Under the pieces are notes generated by a model, which worked only from the letters and a program-made list of their open reading frames with translations, was not told where the DNA came from and did no database searches. From positions 2,966,001 through 3,030,000 of the forward strand of contig NZ_CP049107.1 of assembly GCF_011044255.1 (NCBI RefSeq): DNA of 64,000 bases. The letters are read 5' to 3'. Positions 19,001-26,069 of the stretch are shown here, piece by piece (positions within the stretch are counted from its first letter, which is position 1; each line of letters opens with the position of its first letter). The position numbers were made by a program, and so were the translations under genes. The stretch is from Rhizorhabdus phycosphaerae. Its GTDB lineage: Bacteria > Pseudomonadota > Alphaproteobacteria > Sphingomonadales > Sphingomonadaceae.

Positions 19001-21160
19001 GGGGGTGTCGTCGTCGTAGAGGCCAATGCGGGTACCACGATCAATGCGACCACGCTGGCCTTGTCGGCGCTTGGCGTGGGCGGCAACAGTGGCTTCAATT
19101 CCTTCTCCAACGCGCCCGAGGGGGCAGCCGGCGGTCAGGGACGTGGCGGTGCCGTGGCCATCCGAGCCAATCGCGCCACGATCACGGTGTCGAGCAGCGC
19201 TCAGGCCGATACGAGCGGCCAGGGTGGCAGCGGCGATAATGGCGGTGACGGTCTTGGCGGTATCGCGGCAGATTTCTCGCTCGGCTCCTATGTCGATACG
19301 ACCTCAGGCACTCTGAACTTCAACGGCTCGGGCATCACGATCCTGTCGAACGGCACGGGCGGGCAGGCAAGGGCGAGCGCTAGCGGCGTCGTCGGAACGG
19401 CCGGTGCCGGACGCGGTGGCTATGCCGAACTGTTGTCGTTCCGCGACGCGGCCAATCCCTCGACCAGCACTATAAATGCCTCGACGGCTACCGTTTCGGC
19501 CAGCGGCTTCGGCGCCTCTGCGGGGGCCGCTGTCGCGGATGGTGCGACGGGTGGCGTCGGTGGCGAGGCGTCCGGCGGCACGGTCGTGATCGGCGGCTAT
19601 GCCGGGTATTCCAACGTCACCATCGGCAGCACGTCGGCCCAGGCGATTGCGGTCGCCGGCGCTGGCGGTAACGGCGTTACCGGCGCCACTGGTGGTGCGG
19701 GCGGACGGGGCGGCGACGCCACCGGCGGTCGCGTCGACATCGGTATCTTCAGCGGCCCCACGACCGCCGTGACCCAGGGAACGGCCAGCTTCGGCAATAC
19801 GCAGATAAACGTCTATGCTGAGGCGGGCGACGGAGGCACGGGCGCGCCAACGAGCGCTGCCGGGACCAATGGTATCGGCGGGGCGAGCGGCAATGCGGTC
19901 GGCGGCTCTGCTGCCCTTCTTGCGAGAGGCGTGCCGGTGACATTCGGTACAACGCTGATCAATGCCAGCGCGGACGGCGGAAGCGGGGGCACGGGAGCAG
20001 GAGGCCCGGGCGCCTCCGGTACCGCTCAGGGCGGCAGCTTCGCCGCCATTGCCTCCTATCGCTTCGACGGTGACAGCGGCAGCAACTTCCTGCCGCTGGT
20101 GGCCGGCGATCTGACGATCAGTTCGATCACGGCGGACGTGTCGGGCTATGGACCGCTCTCGGCCGCTGGCAGTTTCCTGATCAACACCGCGGGCGGCGAC
20201 CTGGAAGTCCTCTCCAATGTTCAGGTGACTGCGAACGGCACCGCGACGTCTCAGGAGCCATCGGAGGTTTCGTCGGGCAATGGCACGCTTGCCATCAATA
20301 CCTTCGAACTGAACGGCAACACGACGGTTGGCTTCTTGCTCGATCCCAATGGTAGCCTGACGATCCAGACCTGCACGGTGAACAGCCAGGCCTGTGCGGC
20401 ACCCGTTCCGCGGAACCCGCCACCGCCGCCACCACCGCCGCCACCGCCACCGCCGCCGCCGGTGTCGCCGCCACCTCCGCCCGAGGTGCCGCCGCCGCCA
20501 CCTCCGCCGGTGTCTCCGCCGCCGCCTCCCGAGGTGCCGCCGCCACCGCCTCCGCCGGTGTCGCCGCCACCGCCGCCCGAGGTGCCACCGCCACCGCCAC
20601 CGCCGGTGTCGCCGCCGCCTCCGCCCGAGGTGCCGCCGCCACCCCCGCCGCCGCCCCCGCCGCCGCCGCCTCTGGCACAACCGGTGGTGATGCAGACGGT
20701 CACGCGCGAGACCACGATCATCACGACGAACATCCAGTCGTCGCTCACGGGGACGCGTGTCGCCGGCGGCAGCGTCGGGACCAGTAGCGGAAGCGGGACC
20801 GGACTCGGCGGTTTGTCGGGCAGCGGGTCTGGATCGACATCGGGATCGGACTCTTCCTCTTCCGGCTCATCGGGCGGCGGATCGTCTTCCTCGGAGTCGG
20901 CGAGCAGCGCCGCCGGCAGCAGCAATTCGTCCGAATCCGGTTCGGGCGACAGTGCCGTGGCCGACGAGGGCGGCGACGAGGACAGCAGCGAATCGACCAG
21001 CGCGACGAACTCCGGCAACAGCGTTTCCGGCCCCAACGTCCTGATCGATGTGAGCCGGATCGGAACGACCAATGTCGAGATCGACACGCCGATAACCTCG
21101 GGCGGCAACAGCAGCTTGTGGCCCGGCGCGGATGGTGTGGCGGACACCCCGGGCAGCTGA
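13010..21160 (+). CDS. Giant TpsA-like exoprotein with two TPS domains
   Basis: The product is 2,716 aa from ATG 13010, preceded by GGGGGA (a TTG at 12998 is also in frame). An Arg/Gly-rich extension of about 40 residues precedes the signal peptide core, resembling the extended signals of large exoproteins. A first TPS (FHA N-terminal) domain at about 65-250 contains GGNVWFYSPGGILVGST; long Gly-rich beta-repeats follow to about 1285. A Cys pair (C1286, C1292), a Pro run, an Ig-like (He_PIG) domain at about 1302-1386 and a second Pro run lead into a second TPS domain from about 1404, again with GGNVWFYSPGGILVGST, and a second set of repeats. Then come C2455/C2462, four 16-residue Pro repeats and a Ser/Gly/Asp-rich tail. 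Expected to be secreted by the TpsB encoded upstream as a long beta-helix; adhesin or matrix roles are inference. Confidence 0.88.
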   Translation: MTKRGTGRGNGQLGSGQAALRRGAVDPFGRAARGGGNTRTLTSALAMATILAFPARETLAANGAFAGSASATPGVVFSQSESTDTITVSNATSIITWTPTDTQSGGGAIDFLPSGTTVNYRNDPSLQGGFTVLNRILPNDPTRAVALNGAINSRLYDGSNNLLGTGGNVWFYSPGGILVGSTAAIDVGGIILSSIPIDFGGSGPNPNVVSLGSSDAGRTIEIQTTNFQASNYVGVLAPRIVQSGSVASQGSVAYVAAEQADLTFSNGLFDISVPVGTGSADAITHSGTTVVTPQGSGTSRGIYLVAVPKNQALTMLLSGGSLEFSEAGGASVTDQGVVLSAGNDVVSGGFGPSGPPAAAGTGTVRVEGGSFGARAYIGASRDLTISGTTFTDEVTIDAANGSGADIVIDTSAGNVSVAGLLSIETGVVESSSSVTGGNVSLLAGIGNTISAGSVSIATSANGGDGGTGTAGNVTIQALGTGAAVNIGAILSIEANGGSGAVSGSTNGGNGVGGRVLVNALTGGAIELGALDVSASGFGGGAMSGNGGNALAGEILLTATDGQITVTAGGSASLVATGRGGGSSGGVGGDALSVFPGEGTERGYIGITASGANASIAFGTAQNPISLLVDTSADGGDSLGGSSSGNARGGGLDIVAANGATVTVGDNLGFSGNATIANGESNAGGSATGGRFGLRSDGGTLSVGGLSVSMNATGGNNLSGAGGIGVGGNASVVVAASGTIDFGGAVTMSATGMGGGSPATDGGSGAGGELIFGGGAGSITASSGVSLVANGSGGQGETSGGEGQGGTAHISAMGGTTLAVGSVLLIADGVGGDAVTGGIALTNSVGGSGTGGFAGVSARTGGSVSMSGATIQANGQGGAGYSGGTGQAGFDLINGGGGAAITAADGTIDINGVAVTLNANGQGGSSFQDAAGTVGDAGEGLGGDANIAGLTGGSTIGSVTASTTQFFLNANGQGGFGGNAASGAVGGAGGAGTGGTVFVGAQAGLGQLNLGGSVTANLNGFGGSGGSGGQVPSGPTQGGAGGAGGSASGGFAQIGLVSGPETVDTQGRVQLAGVTVNANADGGDGGEGGPSLQSVQGDGGAGGLATGGQLALLSRGATISDPGLSVSGLVSFSAIGTGGNGGSSETPGAGGSGTGGSLGIESTIRFNQPSVRGEIQLSGVNAILSGSSGSGSEPGTSTVGSFSIIANGGDITSTNTVFITGSGVDVPQGDPDNLISATDGTILFDNPSGGDLTVDMPDRGITFAVAGTGVITAAEYSLSTGTVTGECNINATCNPPPPPPGPIGFDTPSSLPDGETDTSYSQFIAAVGGTGPYTFAVTGGTVPPGLTVDSAGNITGIPTQTGPYTFEVTATDANNQTGSMMFSITVQQGAISPPPPPPPPPPPGGFGFAGTPGQLSTADYDIVRNPDSDTITINAPTAIINWTPDDTGVGGGDIVFLPSSSSVLFRNSVTNTGGFTVLNRILPNDPSRRIALNGTIQSRLYDSSNNLTGPGGNVWFYSPGGILVGSTALIDVGGLVLSTVDIGFSSQISSTPDLISFGPSDSAASIGITSDDVSATDYVVALAPSINQGGTVNAGGNVSYVAAEQANIDLSGPTDITVVAGTSAINALTHGGTTTVLADGEVARRVALVVAPKTQTAVLDMGGGNIDFTLANGAAAFAQSILIGAGANLAPARLTQSSGGLAGGSVVIRGGEFSGLGQVGTSIFSGAPLSLTGGSRFGGDLSIESVGGGVTFGVTDGSNFFDGDVSISSAGNVVLAASGATGSLNFAGDVSVSTSRSESGDGAGATASSVTIEANGAGSSVEILGNLTVDTSAFGGVSASGAGGTGTGGAILISAINGTIGLNGADLTASGFGGSGGTVGGVGMGGAVTINASGGAISFAGPVQVNASGAGGGASGGAGGAGNGGSFAATAGAGTLSFGTLNVAANGDGGMSLGGAGGIGTGGNAFVTAANQNVTLGVTTIGATGFGGMGRDAGGEGRGGVVVVEANAGTTINATTLALSALGVGGNSGFNSFSNAPEGAAGGQGRGGAVAIRANRATITVSSSAQADTSGQGGSGDNGGDGLGGIAADFSLGSYVDTTSGTLNFNGSGITILSNGTGGQARASASGVVGTAGAGRGGYAELLSFRDAANPSTSTINASTATVSASGFGASAGAAVADGATGGVGGEASGGTVVIGGYAGYSNVTIGSTSAQAIAVAGAGGNGVTGATGGAGGRGGDATGGRVDIGIFSGPTTAVTQGTASFGNTQINVYAEAGDGGTGAPTSAAGTNGIGGASGNAVGGSAALLARGVPVTFGTTLINASADGGSGGTGAGGPGASGTAQGGSFAAIASYRFDGDSGSNFLPLVAGDLTISSITADVSGYGPLSAAGSFLINTAGGDLEVLSNVQVTANGTATSQEPSEVSSGNGTLAINTFELNGNTTVGFLLDPNGSLTIQTCTVNSQACAAPVPRNPPPPPPPPPPPPPPPVSPPPPPEVPPPPPPPVSPPPPPEVPPPPPPPVSPPPPPEVPPPPPPPVSPPPPPEVPPPPPPPPPPPPPLAQPVVMQTVTRETTIITTNIQSSLTGTRVAGGSVGTSSGSGTGLGGLSGSGSGSTSGSDSSSSGSSGGGSSSSESASSAAGSSNSSESGSGDSAVADEGGDEDSSESTSATNSGNSVSGPNVLIDVSRIGTTNVEIDTPITSGGNSSLWPGADGVADTPGS
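20462..20653 (+). repeat. Four tandem 48-bp repeats encoding a Pro-rich stalk
   Basis: Four in-frame units start at 20462, 20510, 20558 and 20606, each encoding the 16 residues VSPPPPPEVPPPPPPP. Third positions vary among units (CCG/CCA/CCT), so they are not a fresh perfect duplication. They lie between the second Cys pair and the Ser-rich tail of the exoprotein and probably form a rigid rod. Confidence 0.92.
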
Positions 21161-21286
21161 TCCGCTGCCTTGGGGGAACTGGCTGTTGGCCGTGTATCGA
21201 TCCCCCGGCCGCTCGACTCTTGAAGCGTCCAGTCTTCCCCCATGGGCAGGCTGGACGCCGGAGGGTGAAGAACATATAAAGAACGA

Positions 21287-22525
21287 ATGGCCCAGCTGGA
21301 CGTTCGTCAAAAACTCGAAATCCTCGCCGACGCGGCGAAATATGACGCGTCGTGCGCCTCGTCGGGAACGAGCAAGCGCGATTCACGGGGGGCGACCAAG
21401 GGCATAGGCTCGACCGAAGGCATGGGCATCTGCCACGCCTATGCGCCCGACGGCCGCTGTATCTCGCTGCTCAAGATATTGCTGACCAACAGCTGCATCT
21501 TCGACTGCCATTATTGCATCAACCGCAAGAGCTCGAACGTCCGGCGCGCCCGTTTCACGGCGCGGGAGGTCGTCGACCTCACTTTGGCCTTCTACCGCCG
21601 CAACTATATCGAAGGGCTGTTCCTCTCCTCCGGCATCATCCGGTCCTCGGACTATACGATGGAGCAGCTCGTCGAGGTTGCGCGCAGCCTGCGCGAGGAT
21701 CATCACTTCCGAGGCTATATCCACCTCAAGACGATTCCCGACGCCGACCCGGGCCTGATCGAGGCTGCCGGCCGCCATGCCGATCGCATCTCCATCAACG
21801 TCGAACTGCCGACGGCGGCGGGCCTCGAGCGACTGGCCCCGGAAAAGTCCGCCTCGCGGATCCAGGGCGCCATGGCTGGCATGAAGACCGCGATCGAAGA
21901 CGGCAAGGATGCGTCGCGCCGCTACCCATCGGCTCCGAAATTCGCGCCTGCGGGGCAGTCGACCCAGATGATCGTCGGCGCCGACGCGGCGAACGATCGC
22001 GACATCGTCCACACCGCCAGCGGCCTTTACGATCGCTTTGCGCTGCGCCGCGTCTATTATTCGGCTTTCAGCCCGATTCCCGATGCATCCGCTGTGCTTC
22101 CGCTGAAGCGTCCGCCGCTGCTGCGCGAGCATCGGCTCTACCAGTCGGACTGGCTGATGCGATTCTATGGCTATCGCCCGGGCGAGGTCGCGCAGGCGAC
22201 CGACGAGCAGGGCATGTTGCCGCTCGACATCGATCCCAAGCTCGCCTGGGCGCTCAAGGCGCGCGAGCAGTTCCCGGTCGACGTCAATCGTGCGCCGCGC
22301 GAACTGCTGCTGCGCGTGCCGGGCCTCGGTGTGAAGGCGGTCGATGCGGTGATCGCCTCGCGCCGATGGCGCAAGCTGTCGCTTGCCGATATCGGGCGGC
22401 TGTCGCGATCGATCACCAAGTTGCGGCCGTTCATCGTCACCACCGACTGGCGGCCGACTGCGCTGATCGACCGGATAGACCTGCGCGCGCGGGTGACCGA
22501 GCAGCTGGAATTGTTCGGCGCGTGA
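21287..22525 (+). CDS. Radical SAM protein of the UDG-linked DNA repair family
   Basis: The 412-aa protein carries a radical SAM cluster motif C70-x3-C74-x2-C77 (CIFDCHYC) that should bind a 4Fe-4S cluster and S-adenosylmethionine. Near the C-terminus is a helix-hairpin-helix DNA-binding motif (LLLRVPGLGVKAVDAVI). This combination and the adjacent uracil-DNA-glycosylase gene match the 'putative DNA modification/repair radical SAM protein' family (TIGR03916). The next gene starts inside its stop codon (GTGA overlap), so the two products are translationally coupled and likely act together. The chemistry is not known; removal or modification of a damaged base is a reasonable guess. Confidence 0.9.
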   Translation: MAQLDVRQKLEILADAAKYDASCASSGTSKRDSRGATKGIGSTEGMGICHAYAPDGRCISLLKILLTNSCIFDCHYCINRKSSNVRRARFTAREVVDLTLAFYRRNYIEGLFLSSGIIRSSDYTMEQLVEVARSLREDHHFRGYIHLKTIPDADPGLIEAAGRHADRISINVELPTAAGLERLAPEKSASRIQGAMAGMKTAIEDGKDASRRYPSAPKFAPAGQSTQMIVGADAANDRDIVHTASGLYDRFALRRVYYSAFSPIPDASAVLPLKRPPLLREHRLYQSDWLMRFYGYRPGEVAQATDEQGMLPLDIDPKLAWALKAREQFPVDVNRAPRELLLRVPGLGVKAVDAVIASRRWRKLSLADIGRLSRSITKLRPFIVTTDWRPTALIDRIDLRARVTEQLELFGA

Positions 22526-23898
22526 TCCCGCAACCCATGTATCGCATTCTTCTTCCCCGTCCCGACGATGTCGCTGCCTGGCGTGATGCCGCCCGGCAGG
22601 CTGCGCTGGCGAATATTGCTGCGAGCGACCTGCTGTGGGACGTCGAGGGGGCAGGGCAGGACCTGTTCGGCGCGTCATCGTCGCCCCTGCCACCCGCCAG
22701 TCCGGGGGCCTTCGCTATATCGCGGCATTTCCTGAGGCTTGTCGACGATGTCGTGCCGCACCGCGATCCCGAACGCTTTTCGCTGCTCTACAGAATGTTG
22801 CTGCGCTTGCTCGAACAGCCCGGGGCGCTGGCGGATGAGGCCGACCCGCTCCGGCGGCGCCTCGACCTGCTCGCCAAGGAGGTGCGCCGCGATATCCACA
22901 AGATGCGCGCCTTTGTCCGGTTCCGAGAACTCGGCGAGCGCTTTGTCGCCTGGTTCGAGCCCGACCATCACATCGTCCGCGTCAATGCGGGCTTCTTCGT
23001 TCGACGCTTCTCGACGATGCGCTGGTCGATCCTCACGCCGGATCTCTCTATCCATTGGGATGGCAGCAGTCTTGCCGAAGGGCCCGGCGCCATCCGCGCC
23101 GACGCGCCCGACGGCGACCCCGTCGAAGCGCTGTGGAAGGGCTATTATGCGTCGATCTTCAACCCCGCCCGGCTGAAGGTCGGAGCGATGCTCAAGGAGA
23201 TGCCGCGAAAATACTGGGCGAATATGCCGGAGACCGCGTTGATCCCGGAGCTTATCGCGGGCGCCCGTGCGCGCGAAACCCGAATGGTCGAGCAGGTCAC
23301 GCCGCGAGGCAATGCAGACGTTGCATGGCAGGCGCTGCGCGAGGAGGCTTCCCATTGCACGCGATGCGACCTGCATCGATGCGCGACGCAGACGGTGTTC
23401 GGTGAGGGGCCGGTCGATGCCGACATCATGGTGGTGGGCGAGCAGCCGGGTGATCAGGAGGATGTGGCGGGGCGCCCCTTTGTGGGGCCTGCCGGCCAGC
23501 TGTTCAATCGAGCTCTGGATGAGGCAGGAATCGATCGGTCGAGATTATACGTCACCAATGCGGTGAAACATTTCAAGTTCGAGCCGCGCGGGAAGCGCAG
23601 GATCCATGCCCGACCCAATGCCGGGGAGATCAAGGCCTGTCGCTGGTGGCTGGATCAGGAGCGCGCGATCGTCTCACCGCGCCGGATCATCCTGTTGGGA
23701 ACGACGGCGATACACGCGGTGACCGGCAAGGCCAGTTCGCTCGCTTCGGTGCGGGAGAGCCCTATCGAGCTTGGCGGTGGCGTCGTAGCGCTGGCGACAA
23801 TCCATCCGAGTTATTTGCTGCGGCTGCCCGACAAGGCGCAGGCGGAGCAGGACTATGCGCGCTTTGTCGACGACCTCAGATCGGCGACATCGCCCTGA
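22522..23898 (+). CDS. udgX: UdgX-type uracil-DNA glycosylase fused to the SAM-link domain
   Basis: GTG start overlapping the previous stop; 458 aa (an ATG at 22537 is also possible). Residues 1 to about 250 match the domain found next to radical SAM repair proteins (TIGR03915 type). The C-terminal part is a UDG-fold domain with GEQPGDQED from G306, the KRRIH loop at 358-362 and the HPSYLLR motif at H428. In Mycobacterium UdgX the His of KRRIH forms a covalent bond with uracilated DNA, so H362 is the predicted crosslinking residue. The protein is therefore likely a uracil sensor or trap rather than a normal turnover enzyme. The radical SAM partner may process or resolve lesions. Confidence 0.88.
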   Translation: MIPQPMYRILLPRPDDVAAWRDAARQAALANIAASDLLWDVEGAGQDLFGASSSPLPPASPGAFAISRHFLRLVDDVVPHRDPERFSLLYRMLLRLLEQPGALADEADPLRRRLDLLAKEVRRDIHKMRAFVRFRELGERFVAWFEPDHHIVRVNAGFFVRRFSTMRWSILTPDLSIHWDGSSLAEGPGAIRADAPDGDPVEALWKGYYASIFNPARLKVGAMLKEMPRKYWANMPETALIPELIAGARARETRMVEQVTPRGNADVAWQALREEASHCTRCDLHRCATQTVFGEGPVDADIMVVGEQPGDQEDVAGRPFVGPAGQLFNRALDEAGIDRSRLYVTNAVKHFKFEPRGKRRIHARPNAGEIKACRWWLDQERAIVSPRRIILLGTTAIHAVTGKASSLASVRESPIELGGGVVALATIHPSYLLRLPDKAQAEQDYARFVDDLRSATSP

Positions 23899-23951
23899 AC
23901 ATAAGGGCGAAGGCCCTCGCGCTGCTGTGGACAGGCGAGGGCCCCCTAGCG

Positions 23952-24125
23952 TCAGATTCCGAGGCCGGACAGAAGGCCAAAGGCACGCAGCAGCCAGAGA
24001 ATGACAATGATCACGACCACGACGTTCAGAATGCTTTTGATCTTGGCATCCATCGGGACGTAGTTGTTGATCAGCCACAACAGCACGCCGACAATGATCA
24101 AGACGACGATTACGTTGATTAGCAT
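23952..24125 (-). CDS. Thivi_2564-type small membrane protein
   Basis: This 57-aa protein starts MLINVIVVLIIVGVLLW and has two hydrophobic segments (about residues 3-20 and 32-50) separated by NNYVPMDAKIKS. The pattern matches a widespread small inner-membrane family of unknown role named after Thivi_2564, whose members share the YxPMDxKIK loop. It lies alone between the UdgX gene and the flavoprotein gene, convergent with the former. The frame is short but the family match in the loop makes it credible. Confidence 0.85.
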   Translation of the reverse strand: MLINVIVVLIIVGVLLWLINNYVPMDAKIKSILNVVVVIIVILWLLRAFGLLSGLGI

Positions 24126-24229
24126 GGCGATCCAACCTCGATTTGTGTGATTCTATCGCTACGAACCCGGAATGGCGGTGAATGTTCCCCACGCGCTTGA
24201 TAAGCAGGTTAACTTTCTACGGGGGATCG

Positions 24230-25405
24230 ATGCATAGACGCCATTTTCTGGGCAGCAGTTTGGCGGCTATGGCCGGTGGCGCGCTGCCGGACCTCGGGCG
24301 GCTGGCCGCCCAGATGCCGTCTCCGATGTTCGATCCGATCGGCCCGATCACGCCGATCCGCGCCCTGGTCGATCGGATTTTTCGGATAACCGTCTGTCTG
24401 CGCCCCTTTCGGGCGCAAGGGCCGCGGCTGGATGTCGAAAAGGTGGGTCGGAAGCTGGTCGTCCACAATTACGGGCATGGCGGCAGCGGCTGGTCGCTCA
24501 GCTGGGGCTCGGCCGAAATCGCGGTCCGCAGGGCGATGGCCACGAGCCCGCGGGACATCGCTATCATGGGGGCCGGCGCGATCGGGCTCACCAGCGCCAT
24601 CACCGCGCAGCGCGCCGGAGCGCGGGTTACCATCTATACCCGGGATCGTTTCCCCGATGTGCCTTCTGCACGTGCCACTGGCAGCTGGACCCCCGACTCC
24701 CGCGTGGCGATGGCCGACGCCGTGGGATCCGAGTTCGCGACCCTCTGGAGCGGCATGGCGCATTCCAGCTTCGCCCGGTGGCAGAGCTATGTCGGCCTTC
24801 CGGCGCATCCGGTCGCCTGGAGCGATCGCTATACCTTGTCCGATCTGGCGCCCGATGAGATGCGTGCCGAGCTGCGCGCGCACGACGTTGCTGGCTTTGC
24901 GCATTTCTCCGACCTGATCGGGGATATCAGCCCCCGATCGCAAGTCTTCGGACCGGGCACGCATCCCTTCGCCACGCGCTATGCGCTGCGCAACAGCCAG
25001 ATGACCTTCAACATCGCCAGCCTCGCCCATTTGCTGATGCAGGATTTTCTCGCTGCCGGTGGCCGTATCGAGACGATGACCTTCGAACAGCCATCGGACA
25101 TTGGTCGCCTGCGCGAGAAGGTGGTGATCAACTGCACCGGCTATGGCGCACGCGCGCTCTTCCGCGACGAGACGGTGCATCCTGTGCGTGGTCAGATCGC
25201 CTGGCTGTTGCCCCAGCCGGGGGTCGACTATGGCCTGTTCTACAGCAATGTCAGCGTAGTTGGTCGATCCGACGGCATCGTTATCCAGGACCTTGGCCCG
25301 GACGACCGTTTCGGCTTCGATGATGCTGACGAGCGCCCGGATCGTGCCGCAGCCGAGGCATCGGTGCGGCGTATCGCCGAGCTTTTCGACGGCACGCGGC
25401 GCTGA
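24230..25405 (+). CDS. Tat-exported D-amino-acid-oxidase-like flavoprotein, permuted
   Basis: ATG 24230 follows GGGGG and opens a twin-arginine signal (MHRRHFLGSSLAAMAGG); 391 aa. The D-amino-acid oxidase signature HNYGHGGSGW sits at residues 79-88, preceded by LRPFR and LDVE, while the FAD-binding GxGxxG motif (GAGAIG, 114-119) comes after it. In classic D-amino-acid oxidases the order is reversed: FAD motif at the N-terminus and HNYGHGG near the C-terminus. The protein thus looks like a circularly permuted relative that is folded with FAD in the cytoplasm and exported by Tat. Substrate unknown; the family of bacterial 'FAD-dependent oxidoreductases' with this order probably already exists in databases. 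Confidence 0.85.
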   Translation: MHRRHFLGSSLAAMAGGALPDLGRLAAQMPSPMFDPIGPITPIRALVDRIFRITVCLRPFRAQGPRLDVEKVGRKLVVHNYGHGGSGWSLSWGSAEIAVRRAMATSPRDIAIMGAGAIGLTSAITAQRAGARVTIYTRDRFPDVPSARATGSWTPDSRVAMADAVGSEFATLWSGMAHSSFARWQSYVGLPAHPVAWSDRYTLSDLAPDEMRAELRAHDVAGFAHFSDLIGDISPRSQVFGPGTHPFATRYALRNSQMTFNIASLAHLLMQDFLAAGGRIETMTFEQPSDIGRLREKVVINCTGYGARALFRDETVHPVRGQIAWLLPQPGVDYGLFYSNVSVVGRSDGIVIQDLGPDDRFGFDDADERPDRAAAEASVRRIAELFDGTRR

Positions 25406-25409
25406 AGAC

Positions 25410-25886
25410 TCAATTCTTCCAACCGATCCGGCCCAGTTCGAGCGCGACCAGTTTCGCGAGCAGGTCGAAGCTTAGCAGGGCATTGCTGTTGGATAGCCGC
25501 GCCGGCGCCACGTCGACGGCGAAGAGCGTGCCGAAGATTTCACCGTCGGCCAGTTGGATCGGCGCCGAGATATAGCTGCGGAAACCATAGAGGCGGGGTG
25601 TGGGATGATCGCGGTACAGGGGATCCGCTGCGACATCGTCGATGATGACCGCCTGGCCATGGCCGCGTACCTCGTCGCAAATGGTCGTCTTCAGGTCCAG
25701 TTCGTCGCCCGCATTCAGATCAATGCCGATCCTGTTCAGCAGAGCGCAGGCCATCCAGCGGTCGGGGGTTACCCGTGCTATGGCGACGAAGCGCATGCTG
25801 CTGCGGGTTAGGGCCAGTTCGAGTATCGATGGAACGGCCTCGATCGAGCGGATTGCGACGAGATCCTTTTGCAAGCTACTGGTCAC
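25410..25886 (-). CDS. Stand-alone GAF domain protein
   Basis: The 158-aa product (GTG start, AGGGAGG upstream) is almost entirely one GAF domain: RFVAIARVTPDRW near the start, then ICDEVRGHGQAVIIDD, YGFRSYISAPIQL and GTLFAVD, typical of bacterial GAF sensors. No kinase, cyclase or HTH is attached, so it must pass any signal to another protein or act as a small-molecule sink. The open frame continues upstream to 25964, but the part before the GTG has no similarity to the domain. It is convergent with the flavoprotein gene, only 4 bp away. Confidence 0.8.
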   Translation of the reverse strand: MTSSLQKDLVAIRSIEAVPSILELALTRSSMRFVAIARVTPDRWMACALLNRIGIDLNAGDELDLKTTICDEVRGHGQAVIIDDVAADPLYRDHPTPRLYGFRSYISAPIQLADGEIFGTLFAVDVAPARLSNSNALLSFDLLAKLVALELGRIGWKN

Positions 25887-26012
25887 GACGGGCCCTCCCT
25901 CGGCTGGCACCGAAGTTCGGGAATGTAGGCGCTGCCTTCCGTTACGGCAATCGAGCAGGCGCATGTTTTAGGAAGACGGTTCCCAAAATGGGATTGGCCG
26001 GAATATTCCACG

Positions 26013-26047
26013 AAAAAGGGGACGGAAATCAGCGATCTCCGTCCCCC
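26013..26047 (-). terminator. Intrinsic terminator of etfBA
   Basis: A perfect 9-bp stem (TCCGTCCCC 26038-26046 with GGGGACGGA 26018-26026) with an 11-base loop is followed, on the minus strand, by TTTTT (26017-26013). It lies 23 bases after the etfA stop and is a textbook factor-independent terminator. Confidence 0.9.
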
Positions 26048-26069
26048 AATTCTTTGTGTTCGATCGGGC

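Noticed and set aside
14380..20050. Repeated GGCGGC-rich units that could be taken for a CRISPR array
   Set aside because: They are in-frame codons for Gly-rich protein repeats, with no constant repeat length or unique spacers.
14434..20680. Several long minus-strand frames opposite the exoprotein gene
   Set aside because: They are rich in Pro or Arg because the plus strand codes for Gly and Pro repeats; no domains or starts support them.
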